NCBI GenBank assembly: GCA_017478515.1
Contig: JAFVDH010000008.1
Span: 23,363 to 87,362 of the forward strand
DNA length: 64,000 nt
Source of the DNA: a bacterium
Lineage (GTDB): Bacteria; Cyanobacteriota; Vampirovibrionia; Gastranaerophilales; Gastranaerophilaceae
Reading direction: 5' to 3'
The notes beneath the pieces were generated by a model, which was not told where the DNA came from, did no database searches, and saw only the letters and a program-made list of their open reading frames with translations. The position numbers and the translations under genes were made by a program. Below, piece after piece: positions 9,379-18,076 of this stretch (positions are counted from its first letter, which is position 1; every line of letters begins with the position of its first letter).

Positions 9379-10749
9379 ATGAAAAATCTACCAACAACAA
9401 TAGAAAGAATAAGAGAACTTCTTGATGATACATCGTCGGAAACACTTGCGGAAGAATTAAACAGCTTTCACAGTGCGGATTTAGCTGATATTTTGCAAGA
9501 GTTAAAAGATGATGAGCGTCTTGAATGTTTTAAGTTAATAGATGTTGATAAGGCTTCTGAAATTATTGAATATCTTCCGCCTCAGCTTCAAGTAGAAATT
9601 TTGGGTGCGATTGACCAGGAACATGCGTCAAAAATTATTACAATGCTTCCTCATGATGCTGCGGCTGACGTTCTGGGCGATATGGAAGAAGATGAAACAG
9701 AGACTTATTTGGATAAATTGCCTCAAAAGTTTTCAGATGAAGTCAGAGAACTTTTAACATATAACGAAGAAACCGCAGGTGGTTTGATGAACCCGCTTGT
9801 TATGACGGTTAATATTGATATGACTGTTCAACAGGTTTTGGATTATGTTCGTATTAAGGCAGAAGAAGATAATCTTGATTTGTATTATATTTATGTTGTT
9901 GATAAACAAAATCATCTTATAGGTGTTGTTTCGCTGCGTGCGTTGCTGACTACGAGAAAAAATGTTAAAATTTCGGAAATTATGACTTCTGACATTGTTA
10001 AACTCCATGTTGACGACCAACAGGGTTATATTGCCGATGAATTTATGAAATATCAATTTAATGCTTTGCCTGTTGTAGATTTGTATAACAGATTAAAAGG
10101 TGTTGTTACGTGGGATGATATTCAGGATGTTGTCGAAGAAGAAACTACAGAAGAAATCTATGCATCTTCAGGGATTTCAACAGGAAGTATTGATGAGGAT
10201 GAAATTTTAGAGGGTTCTATGTTTACGTCTATAAGAGCAAGAACTCCATGGCTTTTTGTAACGTTAATCGGTGAATTTATCGCTGTTAATGTTGCAAACC
10301 ATTTTGACGGAACATTAAAGGCTTTTCCTATAATTGCGATATTTATGCCTCTTTTGGCAGGATTAGCCGGAAATATCGGAACTCAAAGTATTACACTTAT
10401 GGTTCGTGGTTTGTCTACGGGGCAATTAACAATGAGTTCTGCGTTGTATAATATTTTCAGAGAAGGAGCTATCGGGCTTCTAATCGGGGCTGTTTTTGGT
10501 ATGATGGTAACTTTGTTTACCTGGGGATGGCAGCATCACTTTGAATTGGGTATTATTGTAGGGCTTTCAATGGCTATTAATATGTCTTTGGCAACAATTA
10601 TAGGCACGCTTACTCCGTTTGCTATGAAAAAAATGAATATAGACCCTGCTGTCGCATCAGGACCTGTTATTGCTACTGCAATTGATGTTTTGGGCTTGGC
10701 TGTTTATTTTTCTCTTTCTACATTTTATATTCTTAAGTTTTTAAACTAA
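9379..10749 (+). CDS. mgtE: Magnesium transporter MgtE
   Basis: 456 aa. The order of domains is the standard one: N-terminal superhelical domain with acidic residues (HDAAADVLGDMEEDETE near residue 97), two CBS domains (GGLMNPLVMTVN; ISEIMTSDIVKLHVDD), a connecting helix and five membrane helices at the C-terminus. The pore-region motif GLAGNIGTQS and the later MAINMSLATIIGT are intact. It is a magnesium-gated channel of the inner membrane. Single gene, closed by a hairpin that overlaps the stop region. Confidence 0.96.
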   Translation: MKNLPTTIERIRELLDDTSSETLAEELNSFHSADLADILQELKDDERLECFKLIDVDKASEIIEYLPPQLQVEILGAIDQEHASKIITMLPHDAAADVLGDMEEDETETYLDKLPQKFSDEVRELLTYNEETAGGLMNPLVMTVNIDMTVQQVLDYVRIKAEEDNLDLYYIYVVDKQNHLIGVVSLRALLTTRKNVKISEIMTSDIVKLHVDDQQGYIADEFMKYQFNALPVVDLYNRLKGVVTWDDIQDVVEEETTEEIYASSGISTGSIDEDEILEGSMFTSIRARTPWLFVTLIGEFIAVNVANHFDGTLKAFPIIAIFMPLLAGLAGNIGTQSITLMVRGLSTGQLTMSSALYNIFREGAIGLLIGAVFGMMVTLFTWGWQHHFELGIIVGLSMAINMSLATIIGTLTPFAMKKMNIDPAVASGPVIATAIDVLGLAVYFSLSTFYILKFLN

Positions 10750-10784
10750 AAAATAACGGCTGTACAATACAACCGTTATTTTAA
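10750..10784. terminator. Terminator between mgtE and dxs-like gene
   Basis: AAAATAACGG pairs with CCGTTATTTT around a short variable centre. The inner extension has a C/A mismatch when read on the plus strand but a G/U wobble on the minus strand, so it should work somewhat better for the minus-strand gene. It sits between convergent genes. Confidence 0.6.
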
Positions 10785-10794
10785 AATTATTAAA

Positions 10795-12540
10795 TTATTT
10801 TAATGCTTCCTGAATATCTTTAACAATTAATTCTGTTGTCAAATGATATTTTTCAAGTTGAGTTTGAAGCGGAATTCTATCAGGGAAAGCTTTCTCTGCA
10901 CCGTAATTTATGACTTTCATGTCAGAACTTCCGTAGTAGCTTGCGATTTTTTCTCCAAAACCGCCTGCAAGACATCCTTCTTCAAGTGTTATCACAAGTT
11001 TATGGCTTAATTTTAATTCTTCCAGAAGTTCTTTATCAAGGCCTGTTATGTATCTTGGATTTATCAATGTTGGTACGATGCCGATTTTTTGAAGTTTTTC
11101 TTTTACTTCTTTCGCTTTTTGATAATAAGAGCCAAGTCCTATTATCGCAACAGTTTCGCCTTTTTCTGTTAATTGATATTTATTTAGTACCGAGTAGTCG
11201 GTATTATCTTCTTTTCCTGTTGATGATAATGGTGCAAATGGAACTCTTATAAATACTGTATGTTCTTTTTGTCCTATTGACCAGTCAAGCATTTTTAAAT
11301 ATTCTTCTTTGCAAGTAGGAGCAAGATAAACGACATTTGGAATATTGCTTATTAACGGAATATCAAACAAGCCTAAATGTGTAGCATCTGCACCGTAAAT
11401 GCCTCCCCAGTTTACTAAAACCGTTGCAGGAGAATTGTTTAGGGCTAAATCTTGCGAAATTTGGTCATAAGTTCTTTGTACAAATGAACTTAATAATGTA
11501 AGGACAGGTTTCCCTCCATTTTTTGCTATACCTGAAATAAATGCCATTGCATGTTCTTCTGCTATACCTACGTCAACATAATTTTTGCCAAGTTTATCTC
11601 TGAATTCTTGATTTAAATCAACAGCTCCCGGTGTCGCAGGGTTTACCACTACCAATGTTTTATCCTGTTCGTATTTTTTTATTAAATATTCTCTTGTTAA
11701 TGATGCATATGTTTCCGTTGTGCTCTTTGCATTCGGATCTGTACAGCCTGCATTTATCCAGTGATAAAATTCTTTATATTCTTCGGCTTCTTTTAATCCT
11801 TTACCCTTTAGAGTGTGTAAGTGTACAACTACAGGGTGGTCTATATCTTTTACTTCTTCAAAAACTTTAATCAAATCTTCTACATTATTTCCGTTTTCAA
11901 CGTAATAGTAGTCAAAGCCTAAAGATTTAAAGTAGTTACATTCTGCTTTTCCGTTGGTTTCTCTCAAGAGTTTTAAGTTATCATAAAGTCCGCCTTGATT
12001 TACGGCAATTGACATTTCGTTATCGTTTACGATAATAATGATGTTGCTTCCTAAAACTGCAGCGTTATCTAAACCTTCAAAAGCTTCTCCGCCGCTTAAG
12101 GAACCGTCACCTATGATTGCAATTATATTTTCTTTACCGCCTCTGACATCACGGCCTTTTGCAAGTCCTGTTGCTAAGCTTACCGAAGTTGAGGTGTGCC
12201 CTACGATAAACATATCGTGTTCACTTTCATTAGGGTTTGTGTAACCGCTTATTTCAAGATATTTTTCAGGATTTTGGTAATACTCTCTTCTTCCTGTAAG
12301 CATTTTGTGTGCATAGCACTGGTGTGACACGTCAAATACAAACTTGTCTTCAGGTGAATTAAATACATAGTGAAGAGCTATTGTCGGTTCTACAAAACCT
12401 AAATTCGGCCCCATATGTCCGCTTATTGTGTTTACTTTGTTTATTATTAATTCTCTTATCTCTCCTGAAAGAGTGTTCATTTCTTCCGTCGAAAGAGCTT
12501 TTACGTCTTTTGGTGAATTTATTTTATCTAAAACTGTCAT
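10795..12540 (-). CDS. 1-deoxy-D-xylulose-5-phosphate synthase-like protein, short divergent form
   Basis: 581 aa, shorter than classical DXS (about 620). The transketolase-like layout is complete: SGHMGPNLGFVEPT (N-terminal His), the ThDP motif GDGSLSGGEAFEGLDNAA to VNDNEMS, and the catalytic glutamate in VGIAEEHAMAF. Two places differ from classical DXS. The usual DRAG...GADGxTHxG segment reads NWGGIYGADATHLG, so the arginine that contacts the glyceraldehyde-3-phosphate phosphate is missing. The usual RYPRG reads RVPFAP. A short DXS-like subfamily of this length is known and is annotated as DXS, but its substrate may differ. It lies 22 bases after ychF, probably co-transcribed. Confidence 0.75.
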   Translation of the reverse strand: MTVLDKINSPKDVKALSTEEMNTLSGEIRELIINKVNTISGHMGPNLGFVEPTIALHYVFNSPEDKFVFDVSHQCYAHKMLTGRREYYQNPEKYLEISGYTNPNESEHDMFIVGHTSTSVSLATGLAKGRDVRGGKENIIAIIGDGSLSGGEAFEGLDNAAVLGSNIIIIVNDNEMSIAVNQGGLYDNLKLLRETNGKAECNYFKSLGFDYYYVENGNNVEDLIKVFEEVKDIDHPVVVHLHTLKGKGLKEAEEYKEFYHWINAGCTDPNAKSTTETYASLTREYLIKKYEQDKTLVVVNPATPGAVDLNQEFRDKLGKNYVDVGIAEEHAMAFISGIAKNGGKPVLTLLSSFVQRTYDQISQDLALNNSPATVLVNWGGIYGADATHLGLFDIPLISNIPNVVYLAPTCKEEYLKMLDWSIGQKEHTVFIRVPFAPLSSTGKEDNTDYSVLNKYQLTEKGETVAIIGLGSYYQKAKEVKEKLQKIGIVPTLINPRYITGLDKELLEELKLSHKLVITLEEGCLAGGFGEKIASYYGSSDMKVINYGAEKAFPDRIPLQTQLEKYHLTTELIVKDIQEALK

Positions 12541-12562
12541 TTATAATTCCTTTCATATTTAA

Positions 12563-13666
12563 CTAATTTGCAAATCTAAAGTGCATAATATCTCCGTCTT
12601 GAACAACGTATTCTTTGCCCTCCAGCCTCATAACGCCTTTATCTTTAGCAGCTGCATAAGAACCGTTGCAGGCAAGGAAATCTTCATAAGAAATAACTTC
12701 TGCTCTTATAAAACCTTTTTCAAAGTCTGTATGAATTACCCCCGCAGCTTGAGGTGCTTTAGTTCCTGCTGTAATAGTCCAAGCCTTTACCTCAATTTCA
12801 CCTGCAGTTATGTATGTTCTCAAGTTTAGAAGATGATATACTGCCTGAATCATCTTTTCTATTCCGGAATTTTCTATTCCAAGTTCCGCTAAATATTCCT
12901 TTGCTTCTTCTTGTGAAAGTTCTGCTAATTCTTCTTCTATCTTTGCGGAAATTATTACCATTTCAGCACCATGTTTTTGTGCGTATTTATTTACAAGTTT
13001 TGTGTAATCATTTCCTGATACTACGTCGGTTTCAGATACATTTGCCGCATAAATTACAGGTTTTATGCACATTAATTGAGATTGTTTTGCTATTTTTAGT
13101 TCATCTTCGTCTTCAAATAATTCTTCGACATTGATAAATGTTGCATCCGATAATTTATCGTAAAGTGTTTGCAGAACTTTTACTTCAACTTTAGCGTTTT
13201 TATCACCTGAATTTGCAACTTTAGAAGTTTTTGCAATTCTTTTTTCCAAAGATGCCATATCAGCAAGAGCAAGTTCTGTGTTTATCGTTTCAATATCATC
13301 TATAGGGTTTACTTTTCCTGAAACGTGTATTGTGTTGGGGTCATCAAAGCATCTTACAACTTGAATTATAGCGTCAGTCTCTCTTATATTTGCAAGAAAT
13401 TGATTTCCTAATCCTTCGCCTTTACTTGCTCCTTTTACCAACCCTGCGATATCCACAAATTCTATTGCCGTAGGTACAACTTTTGCTGCATTGACAAGCG
13501 GTGCAAGTTTTTCCAATCTGTCATCAGGCACTCCTACTACGCCTACATTCGGTTCTATTGTACAAAACGGATAATTGGCACTTTGTGCGTTTTTGGCACT
13601 TGTCAGTGCATTAAATAATGTTGATTTTCCTACGTTTGGTAATCCTACTATTCCTGTTCTTAACAT
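12563..13666 (-). CDS. ychF: Redox-regulated ATPase/GTPase YchF
   Basis: 367 aa, typical YchF/OLA1. It has the P-loop GLPNVGKST at residues 7-15, the switch region FVDIAGLVKGASKGEGLGN, a coiled-coil insertion and a C-terminal TGS domain. Family members bind ribosomes and prefer ATP, and act in stress and translation control. The gene heads a probable two-gene transcript with the dxs-like gene. Confidence 0.96.
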   Translation of the reverse strand: MLRTGIVGLPNVGKSTLFNALTSAKNAQSANYPFCTIEPNVGVVGVPDDRLEKLAPLVNAAKVVPTAIEFVDIAGLVKGASKGEGLGNQFLANIRETDAIIQVVRCFDDPNTIHVSGKVNPIDDIETINTELALADMASLEKRIAKTSKVANSGDKNAKVEVKVLQTLYDKLSDATFINVEELFEDEDELKIAKQSQLMCIKPVIYAANVSETDVVSGNDYTKLVNKYAQKHGAEMVIISAKIEEELAELSQEEAKEYLAELGIENSGIEKMIQAVYHLLNLRTYITAGEIEVKAWTITAGTKAPQAAGVIHTDFEKGFIRAEVISYEDFLACNGSYAAAKDKGVMRLEGKEYVVQDGDIMHFRFAN

Positions 13667-13801
13667 ATCTTTTCCTTTTTCTTGTTTTAGTTTATTTTAT
13701 CACAGAATTTATTAAATATACAACAAACAGTTGATGTTAAGATTGTCCATCAAGAGTATTCTTAATTATAGCTGTATTATCGCTTTAGTTGATAGGGACT
13801 T

Positions 13802-15187
13802 ATGGGACAGGAAGTTATTAATAACATATTTTCCAATAATTTGATTAAACAATATAATTGGTTTAATTCAATGTTTGCTGCTCCGTTGAAGTCTACAAGC
13901 GATGAGTTTTTTCAATACGGCTTTGCTTTTAAATTAATGTCCATGAGCCTCAATATAAATGCGATGTTTCAAGATGACAGCTACTTCGTAACTAAAATAA
14001 ATATAGATGCAGAAAGAGAAGTCTTTATCAGATGCTCTGAAAAGGCAATCGGTATGATATTGGAAAAGGTCTTAGAACCGCTTGAATCAGGTGAAAAATT
14101 TAATTTGAACATGATGTCAGAGTTGGAAGCTAAGATTATAACAAGTTTTAATGATATGTTCTATACAACTTTTGCAGATAAATTCGTAAGACCAAAGGGC
14201 TCATTAAAATTTAGAACATTTGATATTCTGCATCTTACATTCCTTATGAGACCTGAGGATGATGAAAAATGTGAAAATGTCGCAAAAATAATAGTTTCAC
14301 TGCCTTATCAATTTATAAATCCTGAAGAAAGTATTCCTCAGGAAGAAATTTTTAATGATTATAATTTCGCAGATAATTGGGTTGAGGCAACTGTAAAAAT
14401 CGGTACAACTCTATTTTCATTGCAGGATTTGAAAGCTTTAGAACCGGAAGATATAGTTGTATTTGAAAATTCTAATCTGCATGTGATGGAAGTATTTTGC
14501 GGAGAATACACAAAAACTTTTAATTTGACACCAAATCCGTCATTAATAATTGCTGTTGACGATTCGATAGAAGGAGAAATGAATATGGAAGAAAACTCAT
14601 CTGTAAATTTATGGGATAGTATTCAGGTAGAGATGGGTGCTGAGTTTGATAAAATAAAAATTCCTCTTGGAGATTTGAAAAAAATTAATGAGGGAATAAT
14701 TGTTGATATAAGTTCAATATACAGCAATAAAATATCTTTGAAAGTAGAAGAAAAACTTATTGCAGAGGGCGAACTTGTAATAGTAAATGACAGATACGGA
14801 GTAAAGGTAAATAAAATCTTTACCCCTCAAGAACCTGAACCAGAACCTCAAGTTCAGCCGCAAATGCCGCCGGAACAAATACAGGCACAACAAATGTCGC
14901 AAATGCAAGTTCCTCCGGGAATAGACCCTAATGCCTTTGCTCAACTTACTCCTGAGCAACAACAGCAGGTTATAATGCAATATCAACAGCAGCAGCAAAT
15001 GCAAATGCAGCTTCCACCGGGAATAGACCCTAATGCTTTTGCTCAACTTACTCCTGAACAACAGCAGCAAGTGTTAATGCAATATCAGCAGCAGCAACAG
15101 CAAATGCAACAAATGCCTCAAGAACAAGTTCAGGGTGGTGATGAATTTGATTACAGCGACTTTGAATTGGATGATGAAGACATTTAG
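13802..15187 (+). CDS. FliM/FliN-like C-ring protein with two SPOA domains and a glutamine-rich repeat tail
   Basis: 461 aa. Residues 1-170 look like the CheC-like middle domain of FliM/FliY. Two SPOA-type beta domains follow: about 193-250 (VEATVKIGTTLFSLQDLKAL) and about 270-340 (SIQVEMGAEFDKIKIPLGDL). Classical FliM and FliN have one each, and injectisome SctQ has two, so this is a FliM-FliN-like fusion for the cytoplasmic ring under the export gate. The tail is odd: residues 345-445 are Pro/Gln-rich with a 34-residue unit starting PPGIDPNAFAQLTPEQQQQ present twice, and the end is acidic (DYSDFELDDEDI). It opens the fliO-P-Q-R cluster. Confidence 0.75.
   Translation: MGQEVINNIFSNNLIKQYNWFNSMFAAPLKSTSDEFFQYGFAFKLMSMSLNINAMFQDDSYFVTKINIDAEREVFIRCSEKAIGMILEKVLEPLESGEKFNLNMMSELEAKIITSFNDMFYTTFADKFVRPKGSLKFRTFDILHLTFLMRPEDDEKCENVAKIIVSLPYQFINPEESIPQEEIFNDYNFADNWVEATVKIGTTLFSLQDLKALEPEDIVVFENSNLHVMEVFCGEYTKTFNLTPNPSLIIAVDDSIEGEMNMEENSSVNLWDSIQVEMGAEFDKIKIPLGDLKKINEGIIVDISSIYSNKISLKVEEKLIAEGELVIVNDRYGVKVNKIFTPQEPEPEPQVQPQMPPEQIQAQQMSQMQVPPGIDPNAFAQLTPEQQQQVIMQYQQQQQMQMQLPPGIDPNAFAQLTPEQQQQVLMQYQQQQQQMQQMPQEQVQGGDEFDYSDFELDDEDI
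14912..15115 (+). repeat. Two tandem 102-bp coding repeats (Pro/Gln-rich unit)
   Basis: The 34-residue unit beginning PPGIDPNAF occurs at 14912 and again at 15014, with only scattered silent and conservative changes. CAA/CAG runs follow each copy. Copy number could vary between strains. Confidence 0.8.
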
Positions 15188-15267
15188 TCAAAAGCTTAGA
15201 ATTTTAAATCTTCGCTAATATATCTAAACAGAGGACTTTACTTAATAAAACCAAAAAGGATTTTTAT

Positions 15268-15543
15268 ATGCACCACTTTATTATGAATATAACTGTTTTT
15301 ACATTTGCAATGATAGGGCTTATATTTTTTGCTCTTCTTGTATATAAAAAAGTATCGGATTTTGGTGTAGGCTCAAAGCCCGACAGCAATTTGAAAGTTC
15401 TGGATATGTTGAGAGTCGCACCAAGTAAAGTCTTTTATGTTATTTCAACAGGCAGTGAAAAGTTTTTGGTTGCATCTGATACTAATAGTATGAATTTGAT
15501 TGCTAAATTGGAACAAAATGATTATACAGAACAAATATTATAG
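15268..15543 (+). CDS. fliO: FliO-like flagellar biosynthesis protein
   Basis: 91 aa. One N-terminal membrane helix (FTFAMIGLIFFALLVYKKV) is followed by a small cytoplasmic domain with the FliO pattern: LKVLDMLRVAPSKVFYVIST, GSEKFLVASD, then a short helix. FliO helps to assemble the FliP ring of the export gate and is characteristic of flagella rather than injectisomes. It has an AAAGGA ribosome site and lies 34 bases before fliP. Confidence 0.75.
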   Translation: MHHFIMNITVFTFAMIGLIFFALLVYKKVSDFGVGSKPDSNLKVLDMLRVAPSKVFYVISTGSEKFLVASDTNSMNLIAKLEQNDYTEQIL

Positions 15544-15577
15544 ATAGAAGGAAAATAAATAAAATAAAGGATGAAGT

Positions 15578-16219
15578 ATGAATAACATATTTGGAGATAT
15601 GAATCCCGTATTACAAATGCTTTTAGTGATGACTTTGTTTTCGCTGATACCATTTGTGTTTGCATGTATGACAAGTTTTTTAAGATTTGTAATTGTATTT
15701 TCAATGCTTAAAACAGCGATGGGAACACAACAAGTTCCTCCATCGGTTGTAATTATCGGTTTATCAATGATTTTGACGTTTTATACAATGGGACCGATAT
15801 TTCAACAATGTTTTGAACAGGGACAGGTTCCGTATAAAAAAAATCAAAACCTTATTGAGGCAATTGATGCCGGTTCAAAACCATTGAAAGAATTTATGAT
15901 GAAACAGACAAGAGAAAGTGACTTAGCTTTTTTTATAGAGCTTTCTAATAAAAAAGCTCCTGAATCTCCTGAAGAAATAACCATTTGGCAAGTTGCTCCC
16001 GCATATATAATAAGTGAATTGAAGACAGCATTTGAAATTGGTTTTATAGTTTTTGTACCATTTATTGTATTAGACCTTGTAGTAGCAAACATTCTGTTGG
16101 CATTAGGGATGTTTATGTTATCACCTACAATCATTTCATTGCCATTTAAACTTCTGATATTTATTGCAGTAGACGGCTGGGCATTGATTGTACAGGGCTT
16201 GGTAAGTAGTTATAATTAG
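15578..16219 (+). CDS. fliP: Flagellar/type III export gate protein FliP
   Basis: 213 aa. It has the FliP/SctR layout: two N-terminal membrane helices (the family motif SFLRFVIVFSMLKTAMGTQQ with its VPPSVVIIGL partner), a soluble loop and two C-terminal helices (FVPFIVLDLVVANILLALGM, then SLPFKLLIFIAVDGWALI). The N-terminal cleaved signal and long periplasmic loop of enterobacterial FliP are absent, making it about the length of SctR. It forms the pentameric export pore with FliQ and FliR. Confidence 0.95.
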   Translation: MNNIFGDMNPVLQMLLVMTLFSLIPFVFACMTSFLRFVIVFSMLKTAMGTQQVPPSVVIIGLSMILTFYTMGPIFQQCFEQGQVPYKKNQNLIEAIDAGSKPLKEFMMKQTRESDLAFFIELSNKKAPESPEEITIWQVAPAYIISELKTAFEIGFIVFVPFIVLDLVVANILLALGMFMLSPTIISLPFKLLIFIAVDGWALIVQGLVSSYN

Positions 16220-16230
16220 GAGAAAAATCT

Positions 16231-16734
16231 ATGGAATTGTTAATGGAATATATGGCTAAAGGCTTTGTGACAATGCTTTCTATTTCGATGCCTTGCGTGC
16301 TTACGGCTGCGGGAATTGGTCTTGTTGTAGGTATTTTGCAAGCAGTAACGCAGGTTCAAGAACAAACTATTGCGGCTGCACCGAAAATTTTAGCAGTATT
16401 TTTGGTTATTGTTATCGGTGGCGTTGGATTTGTAAAACTACTAACAAATTTGTTTACTGACGGCATGGCTATGGCGTTTAATGTCGTTCCAAAATCGGAT
16501 ACTTATGTTTTGAGCAGTGATTATTATAAATATACAAAATCTCCGTTTGCTGATGAATTTAATTCTCCTGACCCAAAAGGACTTAATTCGGAATTTTCTA
16601 AAGGTGCAAATGCTCCTACGGGTTTAGGCACAAAAATGAAAAATCAGGAAAAATATATCCCGGGTCGTGATTCTGCTGATCCTAAGCCTGATTTCTTAGA
16701 GGGTATCACGATTAGAAATAAACGAGGCAGATAA
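16231..16734 (+). CDS. fliQ: Export gate protein FliQ with long C-terminal extension
   Basis: 167 aa, nearly double the usual about 90. Residues 1-88 are normal FliQ/SctS: two membrane helices with GLVVGILQAVTQVQEQTI and FLVIVIGGVGFVKLLTNLF. The extra ~80 residues are hydrophilic, with Pro, Asp, Ser and Lys (SPFADEFNSPDPKGLNSEFS) and a basic end (RNKRGR). Nothing suggests a frameshift or fused neighbour; the extension reads as ordinary coding sequence of this organism. Its function is unknown, possibly a contact with the cytoplasmic or inner-membrane ring. Confidence 0.93.
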   Translation: MELLMEYMAKGFVTMLSISMPCVLTAAGIGLVVGILQAVTQVQEQTIAAAPKILAVFLVIVIGGVGFVKLLTNLFTDGMAMAFNVVPKSDTYVLSSDYYKYTKSPFADEFNSPDPKGLNSEFSKGANAPTGLGTKMKNQEKYIPGRDSADPKPDFLEGITIRNKRGR

Positions 16735-16736
16735 CA

Positions 16737-17114
16737 TTGAAAAAACCTTTTTTTGCAGCATTTATTATAACTCTTTGTTTAGCATTTATTCCTAAAGTAT
16801 TTGCTTTCGATAACTATCTTGTTCATACGGAAAAGCCAGTTGTTAAAATTGTTTCAACTGATAATAATATCATTACGGCAAATGTTTTGGTTACGATAAT
16901 GAACGAAAAAGATATGGTTATTATTGCTCCAAAACAATCGGGAAAGGCTATTTTGACTTTTTATTTTAAAGATGAAACGGTAGAAATTCCTGTAACTGTT
17001 AAAAAAAATAAAACAATATTTAAGAAAACAGAGAGTTTAAAATTCATAAAAATAGATATACCTCCTCAATTGTTTCAAATAGATTTACCGCCAAGAGCAG
17101 AGGATATTAAGTAA
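16737..17114 (+). CDS. Small exported protein between fliQ and fliR
   Basis: 125 aa, with TTG start at 16737 just after the fliQ stop and a GAGGCAG site. A clear Sec signal peptide (KKPFFAAFIITLCLAFIPKVFAF) is followed by a ~100-residue beta-rich domain with alternating hydrophobics (KPVVKIVSTDNNIITANVLV, then KAILTFYFKDETVEIPVTV). This resembles the N-terminal domain found before secretins and pilus-assembly outer membrane proteins, but only in outline. Its stop overlaps the fliR start (TAATG), so translation is coupled. I know of no standard flagellar gene in this position; a periplasmic partner of the gate is an inference. Confidence 0.7.
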   Translation: MKKPFFAAFIITLCLAFIPKVFAFDNYLVHTEKPVVKIVSTDNNIITANVLVTIMNEKDMVIIAPKQSGKAILTFYFKDETVEIPVTVKKNKTIFKKTESLKFIKIDIPPQLFQIDLPPRAEDIK

Positions 17115-17899
17115 TGGATAAGTTTTTAATTGGGATAAATTCATTATTTCCTCATTTTATGATGTATTTTGGTGCAGGGCTTGTGGTTTTTGCGAGAGTT
17201 GTCGGTTTTTTTAGATTTGCTCCAGTGTTTAACCGTAAAGAAATATTTTCTTTCGTAAGATTAAGTGTCGCCATAATTACGACAATAATAATTGTAAATA
17301 TAATTCAGCCGAAATATTTACCGCTTGATGACTTTGGCTCACTTATAGTTGCTTTAATTTTAAATTATGCAGTTGGAGCAATGGTTGGTTATGTGGCGCA
17401 ATTGATACTTTTAGCAATAGAGGCCGGAGCTGATATGATAAATATGCAAATGGGTTTATCTTCTGCGACGGTGCTTGACCCGACAACACAATCTCAAACT
17501 TCGATACTTGGTCGTATTTTTGGACTTTTAGGTATAATTATTTTTATTCAAGTGGGTGGTATTTATTGGGTTTTAAGGGCATTGATGAGAACTTTTGATG
17601 TTTTTGCACTATATTCAACGTCAATTCCGCTTGAACAATTAGTAAATTTGGATTACGTAATAAGTTTATCTTCAAATGTTTTATATATGGGACTTCAAAT
17701 AGCGTCTCCTGTGCTGCTTGCGACATTGGGACAGGATATTATCCTTGGCGTAATTTCAAAAACCGCACCGCAAGTAAACGTATTCCAATTGTCATTTCTT
17801 TTTAAACCTGTGCTTGGTGCGGCAATTATGGTATGGATATTGCCAATGTTGTTTAGTATTATTGCCGATTATTTTAATTCTTTTGCAAATATTTTTTAG
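17114..17899 (+). CDS. fliR: Export gate protein FliR
   Basis: 261 aa, six or so membrane helices, normal size. The FliR/SctT pattern is present: FARVVGFFRFAPVFNRKEI near the N-terminus, the long central helices with EAGADMINMQMGLSSATVLDP, and LLATLGQDIILGVISKTAPQVNVFQLSF near the C-terminus. One FliR caps the FliP5FliQ4 pore. The start codon overlaps the previous stop by one base. FlhA and FlhB, expected partners, are not in this window. Confidence 0.95.
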   Translation: MDKFLIGINSLFPHFMMYFGAGLVVFARVVGFFRFAPVFNRKEIFSFVRLSVAIITTIIIVNIIQPKYLPLDDFGSLIVALILNYAVGAMVGYVAQLILLAIEAGADMINMQMGLSSATVLDPTTQSQTSILGRIFGLLGIIIFIQVGGIYWVLRALMRTFDVFALYSTSIPLEQLVNLDYVISLSSNVLYMGLQIASPVLLATLGQDIILGVISKTAPQVNVFQLSFLFKPVLGAAIMVWILPMLFSIIADYFNSFANIF

Positions 17900-17934
17900 T
17901 ATATAAAAAGAGAAGAGATTTTTTTGTTGCATTT

Positions 17935-18076
17935 AAACAAAGAACTTGCCTTTTTAAGTGTGTTAAGTTTTGTAAATGTTTCCCCCGCTTTATTAAAGTT
18001 TTCTTGGTGCTGTGCCGACATGCATGGCATAGGTATATGTAAGGTAAAAGATAGATATAAGGAGAAAAATTATGGG
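17935..18076 (+). repeat. Promoter-leader repeat, copy A (142 bp)
   Basis: This segment, ending at the ATGGG of the 18072 gene, is identical to 22653-22813 except for a 19-bp segment missing here. It includes the sigma-28-type promoter, the 5' leader and the ribosome site (AAGGAG). Identity breaks sharply at its upstream edge (AAACAAAG onward matches; the bases before do not). Confidence 0.95.
17994..18021 (+). promoter_or_regulatory. Sigma-28 (FliA)-type promoter of the 18072 gene
   Basis: TAAAGTTT at 17994-18001, 12 bases, then GCCGACAT at 18014-18021. The -35 is identical to the flagellar sigma-28 consensus (TAAAGTTT) and the -10 differs from GCCGATAA by few bases. The start codon is 51 bases downstream. 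The same element with the same spacer is found upstream of the 51358 gene. Confidence 0.8.

Noticed and set aside
10795..12540. Plain transketolase
   Set aside because: The order of domains (ThDP domain with the DXS-type long linker, then the pyrimidine domain) and the GHMGPNLGFVE segment match DXS rather than transketolase, though key substrate residues differ.
13802..17899. Complete injectisome (disease-type type III secretion system)
   Set aside because: FliO, FliS and the FlaG-like gene point to a flagellum. No SctC secretin, SctN-like ATPase, needle protein or SctV/FlhA is in the window. An injectisome-like use of the gate by the nearby substrates remains possible but is not shown.
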